A DNA stretch of 64,000 nucleotides from Flavobacteriaceae bacterium CG2_30_31_66 (GTDB taxonomy: Bacteria; Bacteroidota; Bacteroidia; Flavobacteriales; Flavobacteriaceae): NCBI GenBank assembly GCA_001873065.1, contig MNYM01000045.1, forward strand, positions 1 to 64,000, in the 5' to 3' direction. Under the pieces are notes generated by a model. That model was not told the origin of the DNA, did not search any database, and saw only the letters and a list, made by a program, of their open reading frames with translations. This document shows, in pieces, positions 52,473 to 60,905 of this stretch. Both the position numbers and the translations under genes were made by a program. Within the stretch, counting starts at the first letter, position 1; each line of letters begins with the position of its first letter.

Positions 52473-53780
52473 ATGAAATTTATAAAACGTCATTCATTTT
52501 TGATCATTCTAATAGTCTCTATTTTTAGTTGTACTCTAAAAAGTAATGCTCAAGACTATAGCCTTTAAGAATTGTTTTCTGGATTAGAACAAAATGCCGT
52601 TTCGAAAACAGATGCCATCAAACTTGAGCAAGCTAGCGTTTACAAACACAGCATCAACAGTCAATTTTATCCGATAATTGAAGGTTTTGGTCGCTATGAC
52701 TATTCCTCAATACCTACTGGAATGTATCCTGTGCCACCTAACGATTTGTTTCCGTTAATCCAAAATCAAGAAATTCCACAACCCTTTAGCTGTCATATTT
52801 TTAGAATGGGTGCTCAAATTTCGATGCCAATTTTCTCGAAATCGCTTTTTACTATGGCCAAACAAGCCAATCAAGTTGTTATTTCAGCCGAAGCACTACA
52901 ACGCATCAATACCATAAAAAACCAGTCTTTACTTGTGGCATGTATCACTAATTTTAATTACGCTGATAATCTTTTCAATGCGCTAGATCAAAAACGTCAA
53001 TCGCTTTTAAAAACAAAGGAAATTATAATCATTAAAGTTAAAAAATGTGGCTTACCCAAATCGATACAGTACAATATTGATAACGCTTTAAACGAAGTTG
53101 CTTTAACACAAAATGAACTTACCCTACAAAAAAACGAACTCTCAGCAAATGTACTAACCATAACAGGATTAGTTTTAAACAAACCTGTTTCAATGTCACA
53201 AATCAAAACAATTGACGAAAAAATAATTAAAGCTACCCAACCTTTAAAAGATAAAATACAAGCAGATGAATTAGTAGTAAAATCAGAGCGAGAAAAATTA
53301 TTACCCTCTTTGTACCATCAAGGAAATTATTCTTTTAATGTAGAAAATGCTTACAATAACAAAAATAAAGTGGAAGACGATTTATTAATAGCCTCTTTGG
53401 CTCTAAAAGTGCCTATTTTTAATAAAAGTCAGTATAACCAAATTAAAAAAAATAAATTGTTGTTAAGCGAATCGCAAAATGAATTGAAAAAATTAACCAA
53501 CAGTTTTGAAGCACAAGCCAAGCAATTAGAACAAAATGTATTGGTTTTAGAAAACGCCATCATGCTTTCTAAAAAATCTATTCAGAATAAAGAACAACTC
53601 AAAATTATAGCTGTTAAAAGCTATGAAATTGGTCAAATGAGCATTGAAGATTATCTAAAATATGAAGATGATTTGGTATTAGAGCAAGTCAAATTATTTA
53701 AAACAGAAGCACTAAAATGGCAAACCATCACCAAATTGGCCATTATTTATGGAGTGGATTTAAAAACCTTTCTTCAATAA
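52473..53780 (+). pseudogene. TolC-like outer-membrane efflux protein, nonsense-mutated
   Basis: From ATG 52473 the frame has a signal peptide-like start (FLIILIVSIFSCTLKSNAQ) and then a TAA at 52566-52568, in the sequence YSL-stop-ELFSGLEQNA. The remaining 400 codons are fully open and TolC-like (helical hairpins, IKLEQASVYKHS, INTIKNQSLLVA, SYEIGQMSIEDYLKYED). Q in the family at this place suggests a CAA-to-TAA change. It is first in a decayed tripartite RND system with the adaptor and pump remnants downstream. No lesion other than the stop is seen in this gene. Confidence 0.85.
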
Positions 53781-53804
53781 TATTACAACACAAATTTTAA
53801 TAAA

Positions 53805-54188
53805 ATGAATACAGAAAATATAAAAAAAATAGATTACTTTCTTATAGGAGTGGTTTTGGTTATTGGTGGCATAATTTACATAAAAAGTAGACAAGCTCAA
53901 AGTGACAATGCCCCAAAAGCAATTGTTTTTCCGATGGTTATCAGTACTTTAAAAATTGATAACCAAACTGGAGCACTTTGACTACCTTATTTCGCTTTGG
54001 TTCAAAATGATCAAGATATTACGCTAACCTCAAAAATAGCGGCTCGCATTTTATTCATGAAACCAAGTGGGAGTAGTGTTGTTGCTGGCGAAGTGATTGC
54101 CCGATTAGACAATTCTTCTTTTCAAACCAATGTTCAAAGTGTGCAGTCGCAAATTCATACGAAGAAAATGACAATATTGAAAAAATAA
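53805..54188 (+). pseudogene. RND membrane-fusion protein remnant (HlyD/AcrA-like), truncated
   Basis: A frame from ATG 53805 (residues MNTENIKKIDYFLIGVVL, a membrane anchor) is broken by TGA at 53979-53981. It continues in frame with a lipoyl-like half (ITLTSKIAARILFMKPSGSS, VVAGEVIARLDNSSFQTNV) until TAA at 54186-54188. The rest of the adaptor (hairpin, second lipoyl half, barrel) is absent. The sequence continues directly into RND pump sequence in another frame at about 54165, so an internal deletion joined the two genes. Confidence 0.8.
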
Positions 54189-55260
54189 ACCAAATTAACA
54201 TTTTACCAAATGTTACCATCAATGATTCGGTTTTGGTGGAATGGAGTTATAAAAAAACCAGTGGTTATTTAGGCAACGGAAAACCAGCCATTGCTTTAGC
54301 TATACAACGATCACCTTCTAGCAGTGTTTTAGGCATGAGTAATGCAGCTCGTGAAGAACTAAAAAAATTAGAAGCGGAATATCCTAACTTTCAATTTGAA
54401 ATTTCTGACACTCAACGAAATTTAATCGAACTAGCAAACGACAATATGCTGTTGGCGTTGCGCGATGCCATCTTTTTTACGCTTTTGGTTATTTTGTTTT
54501 TCATTGGAAATCTTAGAGCCATTGCAGCAGCAGCGATTTCTATTCCGCTAATGTTTTTTTCAACCTAAGCTGTCATTTGGTTTACGGGTGGAAGTTTAAA
54601 TATCGTAATCTATACCGGGATTATTTTGGCTTTAGGAATGTTAGCTGATGATGCCATTGTAGTGCTCGAAAATATTGAAAGACATATCAATGAATTGGGT
54701 GAAGATTTATCCACGGCCGTTCAAAAAGAAACCAAAGAAGTAGTAAGTCCTATTTGGTCGGGAACCATTGCAACCATTGCCATTGTGATGCCTTTGATGT
54801 TTATTGGTGGTTTTCCAGAGAAAATTTTTAAACCATTAGTTTTTACGCTTATAATTGCTTTGTTGGTTTCCTATTTTCTATCAATTACGTTTATCCCAAA
54901 AATTTTAGAGTATTTATTAAGAAATGGTCATGCCAAAAACAAAGTCGAAATTTAGTTTGAAAAGGTTTACAATAAATCATTTGGCAGATTGGTTAATCCA
55001 TATGTTAATATCATCAAATTTTCTAACAATGGCAAAAAAACACTACGGCGCACCTTATTAACTGATGGAGTGGTTGTGCTTTTGGTAGTGAGTATGAAAG
55101 GAATCATGCCCGTAATTGGTAGAGATGCTATGCCACCCATGGACACTAGAATTATAAAAGCACAAGTTGGTTTCAGTGCCAATGAAACCGTAGAAAATGC
55201 CGAATTTAAAATTAAACCTTTACTTGCTTGGTTGCACAAACAACCTTGGGTCGTAAAAAG
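54165..55260 (+). pseudogene. RND efflux pump remnant (AcrB/MexB-type), with two stops and missing ends
   Basis: One frame holds recognisable RND sequence with neither start nor end. Porter domain: KPAIALAIQRSPSSSVLGM. First membrane part: LRDAIFFTLLVILFFIGNLR and GIILALGMLADDAIVVLEN (the TM4 Asp pair). Loop: GRDAMPPMDTRIIKAQV. In-frame stops are TAA at 54566-54568 and TAG at 54953-54955. The 5' part was removed by the deletion to the adaptor, and the 3' end is cut at about 55260 by an IS3-type transposase fragment. Confidence 0.85.
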
Positions 55261-55566
55261 TTCGGTTGCTTTTGCCCTACAATTTGTTCTAGTTCCTTGA
55301 CCTTACGTTCTAGATCTTTTAATTTTTCGATACTGCTTTGTTTCATCTCTACAACTCTAAATCCTTTTTCGTTAAAGGTAGAAAATTTATAAATCCATTT
55401 GTAAATAGAAACAGCACTTACTCCATAAAGTTTTTCTATTTGAGGAACACTTAATTTTCCACTTTCAAAAATAATAACTATTTCCTTTTTAAATTCTTCA
55501 GAATAACGTCTGTGTTTTCTGATTTCCCGTAAATTTGCTTGCATATAATTTGACTTTTGTGGTCAG
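55260..55566 (-). mobile_element. Truncated IS3-family insertion sequence (left end with orfA)
   Basis: The orfA remnant runs 55544 to about 55260 on the minus strand. It begins MQANLREIRKHRRYSEEFKK and has an HTH (SVPQIEKLYGVSAVSIYKWI) and the leucine-zipper part (LERKVKELEQIVGQKQ), as in IS3/IS911 OrfA. After GQKQ the reading frame enters reverse RND-pump sequence, so orfB and the other IS end are lost. The sequence TGACCACAAAAGTCAA (minus strand, 55566-55551) just upstream of orfA is a possible terminal repeat; this could not be verified as only one end is left. Confidence 0.8.
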
Positions 55567-55578
55567 CTTATATCAGGT

Positions 55579-55863
55579 ATGGACAGAAAAGTATTCCCTG
55601 AATTTGTGACAGAACAAGCACGAAGCAGCGCTTTTGCAATACCGCAAAATGGCGCTCTTGATGCAGAAACCAGAACCTTAATTTATTTAGATGTAGCTCT
55701 AGCAACAGGAAGTAAAGCCTGTATTGAAGCGATGATGAACAAAGCAAAAATGCAGCAAATTTCAAAAGAAAAAATACTGGAAACACTAAAAATTGCTCGT
55801 TATGCAGAAACAACAAGGGTGGTTGGCAACGCAGAAACCGTTTTTGAATATTTAAAAAAATAA
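55579..55863 (+). CDS. Carboxymuconolactone-decarboxylase-like (AhpD-fold) protein, single Cys
   Basis: A 94-residue AhpD/CMD-fold protein: LDAETRTLIYLDVALATGSK, then ACIEAMMNKAKMQQISKEKI. In AhpD the CxxC plus His form the active site; here the place reads SKACIEAM, keeping one Cys and having Ser and Met in place of the other Cys and His. It may still act in redox chemistry with the peroxiredoxin encoded 75 bases downstream, or be a non-redox CMD member. The start lies 12 bases from the putative IS end, so its native promoter or N-terminus may have been affected. Confidence 0.8.
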   Translation: MDRKVFPEFVTEQARSSAFAIPQNGALDAETRTLIYLDVALATGSKACIEAMMNKAKMQQISKEKILETLKIARYAETTRVVGNAETVFEYLKK

Positions 55864-55938
55864 AACCACTGTTGTTATTATTTTAATTCTTAAATTTAGG
55901 AATGCTTATAATTACAAATTTAAAAAAAACATAATACA

Positions 55939-56589
55939 ATGGAAACAATAAATAATGCTTACGCAATGCCGCGTATTGGTGACATGGCACCCGATTTTGA
56001 CGCAACAACTACCACTGGAAAATTAAAGTTTAGTGAATTTAACAAAGACAAATGGGTGATTCTTTTTTCGCATCCAGCCGACTTTACCCCTGTTTGTACA
56101 ACAGAATTATCAGAATTTGCCCGTCAACAAGATTATTTTACGGCTCAAAATACCAAATTAATTGGGTTAAGTATCGATAGCATTCACTCGCACATGGCTT
56201 GGGTGCATAACGTAAAAGAAAAATTGGGCGTTTTGATGAACTTTCCAATTATTGCAGATATTGATATGCACGTTGCTAAATTGTACGGTATGTTGCAACC
56301 TGGCGAAAGTCAAACTGCTGCTGTGAGAGCCGTGTTTTTTATTGATCCAACAGGAAAAATTCGTTTGATTATGTATTATCCTTTGAATGTTGGACGAAAT
56401 ATGGACGAAGTAAAACGAGTTTTGTTAGCTTTACAAACAAGTGATGCCAATAAATGTGCGATGCCATTGAACTGGAAACAAGGTGATAAAGTGATTGTTC
56501 CTCCACCAACCACGGTTGAAGCAATGACCGAAAGAGAAAACAGCAATTACGAAATGGTCGATTTTTATTTGGCCAAAAGAGAGATTTAA
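55939..56589 (+). CDS. Peroxiredoxin (Prx6/1-Cys type)
   Basis: A 216-residue peroxidase. The peroxidatic Cys53 is in HPADFTPVCTTELSEF. The long C-terminal part (GRNMDEVKRVLLALQTSD, CAMPLNWKQGDKVIVPPPT) is typical of the Prx6 class. It reduces hydroperoxides; the reductant is not known here, though the AhpD-like protein upstream is a candidate partner. The CDF exporter gene starts 7 bases after the stop, so they are co-transcribed. Confidence 0.95.
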   Translation: METINNAYAMPRIGDMAPDFDATTTTGKLKFSEFNKDKWVILFSHPADFTPVCTTELSEFARQQDYFTAQNTKLIGLSIDSIHSHMAWVHNVKEKLGVLMNFPIIADIDMHVAKLYGMLQPGESQTAAVRAVFFIDPTGKIRLIMYYPLNVGRNMDEVKRVLLALQTSDANKCAMPLNWKQGDKVIVPPPTTVEAMTERENSNYEMVDFYLAKREI

Positions 56590-56596
56590 GATATTT

Positions 56597-57493
56597 ATGG
56601 CACACGATCATTCGCATACCATCACAAACCCAAACGAAATCAATCGTTCATTTTTAATTGGGATTGCATTAAATGTAGCGTACGTAGTTGTTGAAATTAT
56701 TTATGGTTTTAGCAATAATTCTACTTCACTTCTGTCAGATGCAGCGCACAATGTGGGCGATATTTCAGGTTTGTTATTGGCTTTTTTAGCTTTCAAACTG
56801 CAAGTCATCAAACCTTCAAAAATATTTTCTTATGGTTTTAAAAAAGGATCAATTGTTACATCATTTATAAATTCAATTTTACTGGCTTTTGCTATTGGAG
56901 CAATAGCCTGGGAGGGTTTTCAGAAAATATTAAACCCAAGCCCATTGAGTGGAAGTGTAGTAATGTGGGTAGCTTCAATTGGTGTTATCATTAATTTTGC
57001 TTCGGCTTTATTGTTTAAAAACAAACAAAAAGATGATTTGAATATCAAAGCGGCTTATTGGCATTTAATGGCAGATGCTTTGGTGTCTTTGGGTGTTGTG
57101 TTTAGTGGTATTTTGATACATTATTTTCAGTGGTATATTTTGGATGGAATTACCGCAATTATCATTGCAGTTGTGGTCTTATTTAGTACTTGGAATTTGT
57201 TCAAAGACAGTGCAATTGCTATTTTAGATGGTGTTCCAAATGCGATAGACCCCGAAGAAATTAAGGAACATTTATTGGAAGTAAAAGGCGTTAAAAATAT
57301 TCATCACATTCATATCTGGGGAATCAGCACCAATGAAAATGCCATCACTGCACAAATAGTTGTGGATAATTTGCTTCACTTACCACAAATTAAAACTTCA
57401 TTAAAAGAAGAATTAGAAGAACACAATATCAAACACAGTACCTTAGAATTTGAACTCACAGAGGAAAATTGTACTGAAACTTGTAAACAATAA
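56597..57493 (+). CDS. Cation diffusion facilitator (CzcD-like metal exporter)
   Basis: A 298-residue zinc-transporter-family protein with six helices. It has an N-terminal His cluster (MAHDHSHT), metal site residues Asp48/His51/Asp55 in LLSDAAHNVGD (TM2) and His156/Asp160 in HLMADALVSLG (TM5), and a cytoplasmic ferredoxin-like domain (KGVKNIHHIHIWGISTNE). It exports Zn2+ and probably Cd2+/Co2+ from the cytoplasm. The last base of the stop overlaps the ATG of the next gene. Confidence 0.95.
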   Translation: MAHDHSHTITNPNEINRSFLIGIALNVAYVVVEIIYGFSNNSTSLLSDAAHNVGDISGLLLAFLAFKLQVIKPSKIFSYGFKKGSIVTSFINSILLAFAIGAIAWEGFQKILNPSPLSGSVVMWVASIGVIINFASALLFKNKQKDDLNIKAAYWHLMADALVSLGVVFSGILIHYFQWYILDGITAIIIAVVVLFSTWNLFKDSAIAILDGVPNAIDPEEIKEHLLEVKGVKNIHHIHIWGISTNENAITAQIVVDNLLHLPQIKTSLKEELEEHNIKHSTLEFELTEENCTETCKQ

Positions 57494-57943
57494 TGAACAC
57501 AAAAACACAGCTTTTTTTAGCACTTTGGATAGAATCTAGAACACGATTTACCAATCAAATTGAAAATTTAATATCACAAGATTTGTTGAAAAAATTGGAA
57601 AATTCACCAAATTCTGTCGGTTTTTTAATGCGTCACATTGGCGAAGTTGAATTGCTTTTTGCTAAAAATGTATTTGGTGATTCGGATATTAAAATTTCTG
57701 CAAAACCGTCATCGAAAAACGTGATTCTGGACAGATTTAGAAGCACTGAAATCATTCATAAACGAGTCGTTTGAAAAATTAAAATCAATCGTTGCAAAAC
57801 AATCCGATAAAGATTGGGAAAGTACCATAACTACCAAAGAATTTGGTACAAAAACCAAAGCAGAAGCGTTTGGAAGAATCGTTTCGCACACAGCGTATCA
57901 CGCAGGTCAAATGGCAATTATCAATAAATATTCAATCAATTAA
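57493..57943 (+). pseudogene. DinB-family protein, frameshifted
   Basis: The first frame (57493-57774) encodes a DinB-like start (WIESRTRFTNQIENLI, FLMRHIGEVELLFAKN). From about 57728 the family pattern continues in the next frame: TDLEALKSF, then SHTAYHAGQMAIINKYSIN, ending at 57943. A single extra base near 57728 (within GTGATTCTGG) explains the shift. DinB-fold proteins bind metals through three His residues; two lie in HTAYH and the third would be in RHIGEVE. Either a real lesion or an assembly indel is possible. Confidence 0.8.
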
Positions 57944-57957
57944 AAATCAATTAAAAT

Positions 57958-58395
57958 ATGAAAACAATTAAATTTTTTTCAGTTTTGTTCATCAGTTTTG
58001 CACTTTTTTCTTGCAACGGACAAAATAAGAATAAAGAAAACGCAACAAATACTTCAGTCTCAAAAGTTGAAATATTCGATTTTCACTCAACGAACAGATG
58101 TATGACTTGCAATGCCATCGAAAAAAACACAAAATATACCTTAGATACTTACTTTTCAGAAGAATTGAAAAATGAAAAAATCACTTTTCAAGTTGTAAAT
58201 GTTGACAAAAAAGAAAATGAAAAATTAGCTGAAAAATTTGAAGCAGCAGGAACTTCATTGTTTATAAATGTTATCAAAAAAGGTAAAGAAACAAAACTTG
58301 ATTTAACCGATTTCGCTTTTATGAACGGAAATAATCAAGAGGTTTTTTCAAAAGATTTAAAAGCTAAAATTGATGAAGCTTTAAAATCATTGTAA
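57958..58395 (+). CDS. ArsF-like thioredoxin-fold lipoprotein
   Basis: A 145-residue lipoprotein (lipobox in SFALFSCNGQ). It has a thioredoxin-like fold and a CxxC (TNRCMTCNAIEKNTK) and matches the family annotated as nitrophenyl compound nitroreductase subunit ArsF. The enzyme role is known only by name from the arsEFG system; CxxC chemistry may simply supply electrons or bind metal. Its stop is directly followed by the ArsG-like gene (ATG at the next base). Confidence 0.8.
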   Translation: MKTIKFFSVLFISFALFSCNGQNKNKENATNTSVSKVEIFDFHSTNRCMTCNAIEKNTKYTLDTYFSEELKNEKITFQVVNVDKKENEKLAEKFEAAGTSLFINVIKKGKETKLDLTDFAFMNGNNQEVFSKDLKAKIDEALKSL

Positions 58396-59106
58396 ATGGA
58401 AGTATTACAATCTTTGGTTGAAGGATACAATATTCCCATTTTATCAGCTTTTGTACTTGGACTAATGACAGCCATTAGTCCTTGTCCATTGGCAACTAAT
58501 ATCTCTGCAACCGCTTTTATTTCAAAAAATATTGCCAGCAAAAAAAAGGTTTTTTTGAGTGGCATATTGTATTCTTTGGGAAGAGGATTTAGCTACACAA
58601 TCATTGGTTTGATACTTTATTTTGGTGCTAGTAAATTTCATGTAGCAAGGTTTTTCAATCAAAATGGCGAAAAATTTTTAGGTCCTTTATTGATTATTAT
58701 TGGTTTGATTATGCTCAATGTCATCAAACTTAATTTTTTAGGATCGTTCAATTTTCAGGATAAACTCACTGAAAAATTCAAAGACAAAGGACTTTTAGGC
58801 TCGTTTTTGATAGGAATTATTTTCGCTTTGGCTTTTTGTCCTTATAGTGGTGCGCTTTTTTTTGGAATGCTAATTCCGATGACAATTGCCTCTGCTGACG
58901 GTCTTTATTTACCTATTATTTTTGCATTCGGAACAGGATTACCTGTTATTTTATTTACCTATTTATTAGCGTTTACCGCCGGAAAAGTAGGTGCTTTTTA
59001 TACAAAAATTACCAAAATTGAAAAAGTGATGCGTTGGTTGGCAGGAATCGTTTTTATCTTGACGGGGCTGTATTACATCAATATTTATTTTAAATTCAAT
59101 GGCTAA
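58396..59106 (+). CDS. ArsG-like permease (DsbD/CcdA-type membrane protein)
   Basis: A 236-residue protein with six helices and the paired-Cys membrane motifs of the CcdA/DsbD family (AISPCPLATNISATAFI near residue 30, and ALAFCPYSGALFFGM near 145). It matches the family annotated as aromatic aminobenzylarsenical efflux permease ArsG. It could pass reducing equivalents across the membrane to the ArsF-like partner or move arsenicals. It follows arsF with no gap. Confidence 0.85.
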   Translation: MEVLQSLVEGYNIPILSAFVLGLMTAISPCPLATNISATAFISKNIASKKKVFLSGILYSLGRGFSYTIIGLILYFGASKFHVARFFNQNGEKFLGPLLIIIGLIMLNVIKLNFLGSFNFQDKLTEKFKDKGLLGSFLIGIIFALAFCPYSGALFFGMLIPMTIASADGLYLPIIFAFGTGLPVILFTYLLAFTAGKVGAFYTKITKIEKVMRWLAGIVFILTGLYYINIYFKFNG

Positions 59107-59118
59107 TTTATCAAAAAA

Positions 59119-59664
59119 ATGAGGATTTTAACATCAGTAACATTTATTATCATGTTTATTTCTTGCAATCAAAAAACAACTAAAGATGTCACATTTTCCA
59201 CTTTGGATACCGATTTTTCAAAAGGAAGATTAATTCATCAACAGGAAATAAACATTTCTGATTTAGAAAAATTTCACGGTCATTTGTGTGATGGTTTGGT
59301 GGTTGGCGCACTTAGCATTGAACAGGCAATAAAAGAACTTTATCCAAACCAAATTATCGATCGCACCAATTTGCGAATCGTCAGCAAACCCTCACCTTGC
59401 TTAACAGATGTGGCTATTTATCTCACTGGAGCTCGTTTTCAATTCAATACTTTTTATGTAAATAATGATTTTAAAGGCATTTTTATCATCCAAAGAATTG
59501 ACAATTTGAAAACAGTTTTAGTTTCTTTGAATGATGGCGTAATTCCAGATGAAATTATCAGTTTAGGAAACAAAGCCATTCAAAAAGAATTATCTCCCTG
59601 CGAATTGGCAAATCTAAAAAATATGGAAGATTCATTTATCGAAAAATTATTAAAATCCAATTAA
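59119..59664 (+). CDS. FmdE-like lipoprotein (formylmethanofuran dehydrogenase subunit E family)
   Basis: A 181-residue lipoprotein (lipobox in IMFISCNQ). The FmdE-domain motif FHGHLCDGLVVGALSIEQA (near residue 53) has a metal-binding Cys and His, with a second Cys in SKPSPCLTDVAIYLTG. FmdE proteins often accompany metal or redox-cofactor systems. It is the last gene of the run, and no dehydrogenase partner is present, so it is likely a metal-binding or thiol-related accessory of the ArsF/ArsG-like pair. Confidence 0.82.
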   Translation: MRILTSVTFIIMFISCNQKTTKDVTFSTLDTDFSKGRLIHQQEINISDLEKFHGHLCDGLVVGALSIEQAIKELYPNQIIDRTNLRIVSKPSPCLTDVAIYLTGARFQFNTFYVNNDFKGIFIIQRIDNLKTVLVSLNDGVIPDEIISLGNKAIQKELSPCELANLKNMEDSFIEKLLKSN

Positions 59665-59784
59665 AAAAAATATTTTTACAGTTACTGAAATAACTGATTT
59701 TCAATGGAATCCAATTTTAAAAAATGATTATCTGAAAACAGATATTATTAATAAAAATACTCAAAAATGTGAGTGAAAAATATT

Positions 59785-60834
59785 TTAATTTTCTTTAAAA
59801 GAATTCCAACCTTGCGCTTTCAACTCAATTTCTTTACTGCTTCTTGTCACCAATTGCAATCCTTGATTTTTCTCAGTAATGTGTCCAATAATCGAAAAAT
59901 TTGGATTTCCTTTTACCTTTTCATAATCAGAAATTGGGACTGTAAAAAGCAATTCATAATCTTCACCTCCACTCAATGCAACCATAGTTGAGTCAATTTC
60001 AAATTCCTCGCAAGTAGCAATTACTTGAGGATCTAAAGGCAATTTATCTTCATAAATTTTGCACCCAACATTGCTTTGAGTGCAAATATGAAATAATTCT
60101 GAAGAAATTCCGTCAGAAACATCAATCATCGAAGTTGGTTTTACATCCAATTCTTTGAGCAATTCAGCAATGTCTTTTCGTGCTTCTGGTTTTAATTGAC
60201 GCTCAATTAAATAAGTATAATTGTCTAAATCTGGTTGATTTTGCGGATTTACTTTGAAAACTTGTTTTTCTCTTTCCAAGACTTGTAACCCTAAATATGC
60301 AGCGCCTAAATCACCTGTAACTACAATTAAATCAGTAGGTTGTGCACCATTTCTAAATACCAAATCTTCTTTGTTTGCTTTGCCAATTGCAGTGATTGAC
60401 AATAACATTCCTTTGGTAGATGAGGTAGTATCTCCACCAATCAAATCAATTTGATAGGTTTCACAAGCTAACTGAATTCCCGCATACAATTCTTCAACAG
60501 CTTCTAAAGGAAATCTGTTAGAAACTGCTATAGAAACCGTAATTTGTTCAGCAACAGCATTCATGGCATAAATGTCAGACAAATTGACCATCACAGCTTT
60601 GTATCCCAAATGTTTTAAAGGCATGTAGCTCAAATCGAAATGAACGCCTTCAATCAACAAATCTGTTGAAATGACAGTTTGTTTTGTGGACGCATCTAAA
60701 ACTGCGGCATCATCTCCAACTGCTTTTACAGTTGATGAATGAGAAATGGTAAAATATTTCGTAATATGATTGATGAGCCCAAATTCTCCCAATTCAGCCA
60801 ACGAAGTTCTATTTTGATTTTTATCTTCTAACAT
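59785..60834 (-). CDS. thiL: Thiamine-monophosphate kinase
   Basis: A 349-residue ATP-dependent kinase that makes thiamine diphosphate. Family blocks are visible: GLINHITKYF near the start, VGDDAAVLDAS, LGYKAVMVNLSDIYAMNA, DLIGGDTTSS, TGDLGAAYLGLQ, MIDVSDGISSELFHIC and ALSGGEDYELLFTV. It is monocistronic on the minus strand. The -7 element TATCTTTG lies only 4 bases before the start codon (60839-60846), which suggests a leaderless transcript. Confidence 0.97.
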   Translation of the reverse strand: MLEDKNQNRTSLAELGEFGLINHITKYFTISHSSTVKAVGDDAAVLDASTKQTVISTDLLIEGVHFDLSYMPLKHLGYKAVMVNLSDIYAMNAVAEQITVSIAVSNRFPLEAVEELYAGIQLACETYQIDLIGGDTTSSTKGMLLSITAIGKANKEDLVFRNGAQPTDLIVVTGDLGAAYLGLQVLEREKQVFKVNPQNQPDLDNYTYLIERQLKPEARKDIAELLKELDVKPTSMIDVSDGISSELFHICTQSNVGCKIYEDKLPLDPQVIATCEEFEIDSTMVALSGGEDYELLFTVPISDYEKVKGNPNFSIIGHITEKNQGLQLVTRSSKEIELKAQGWNSFKEN

Positions 60835-60838
60835 AGTA

Positions 60839-60846
60839 CAAAGATA
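60839..60846 (-). promoter_or_regulatory. -7 element next to thiL start codon
   Basis: On the minus strand TATCTTTG (matching TAnnTTTG) ends 4 bases before the ATG, so transcription would begin at or near the start codon. Confidence 0.5.
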
Positions 60847-60905
60847 AAAAGAACGTGTTATTGTTTTAAAAAAAGTAGTATTTTTAGGGTGTAATATTTG
60901 AAAGT

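Noticed and set aside
52566..54955. Stop-codon reassignment or readthrough in the efflux remnant
   Set aside because: All other genes in the window use TAA, TAG and TGA as stops, and the region also has a deletion and an IS truncation, so ordinary decay is the simpler explanation.
54967..55239. 90-residue minus-strand ORF within the pump remnant
   Set aside because: Low-complexity frame antisense to recognisable RND sequence; no domain and no start context.
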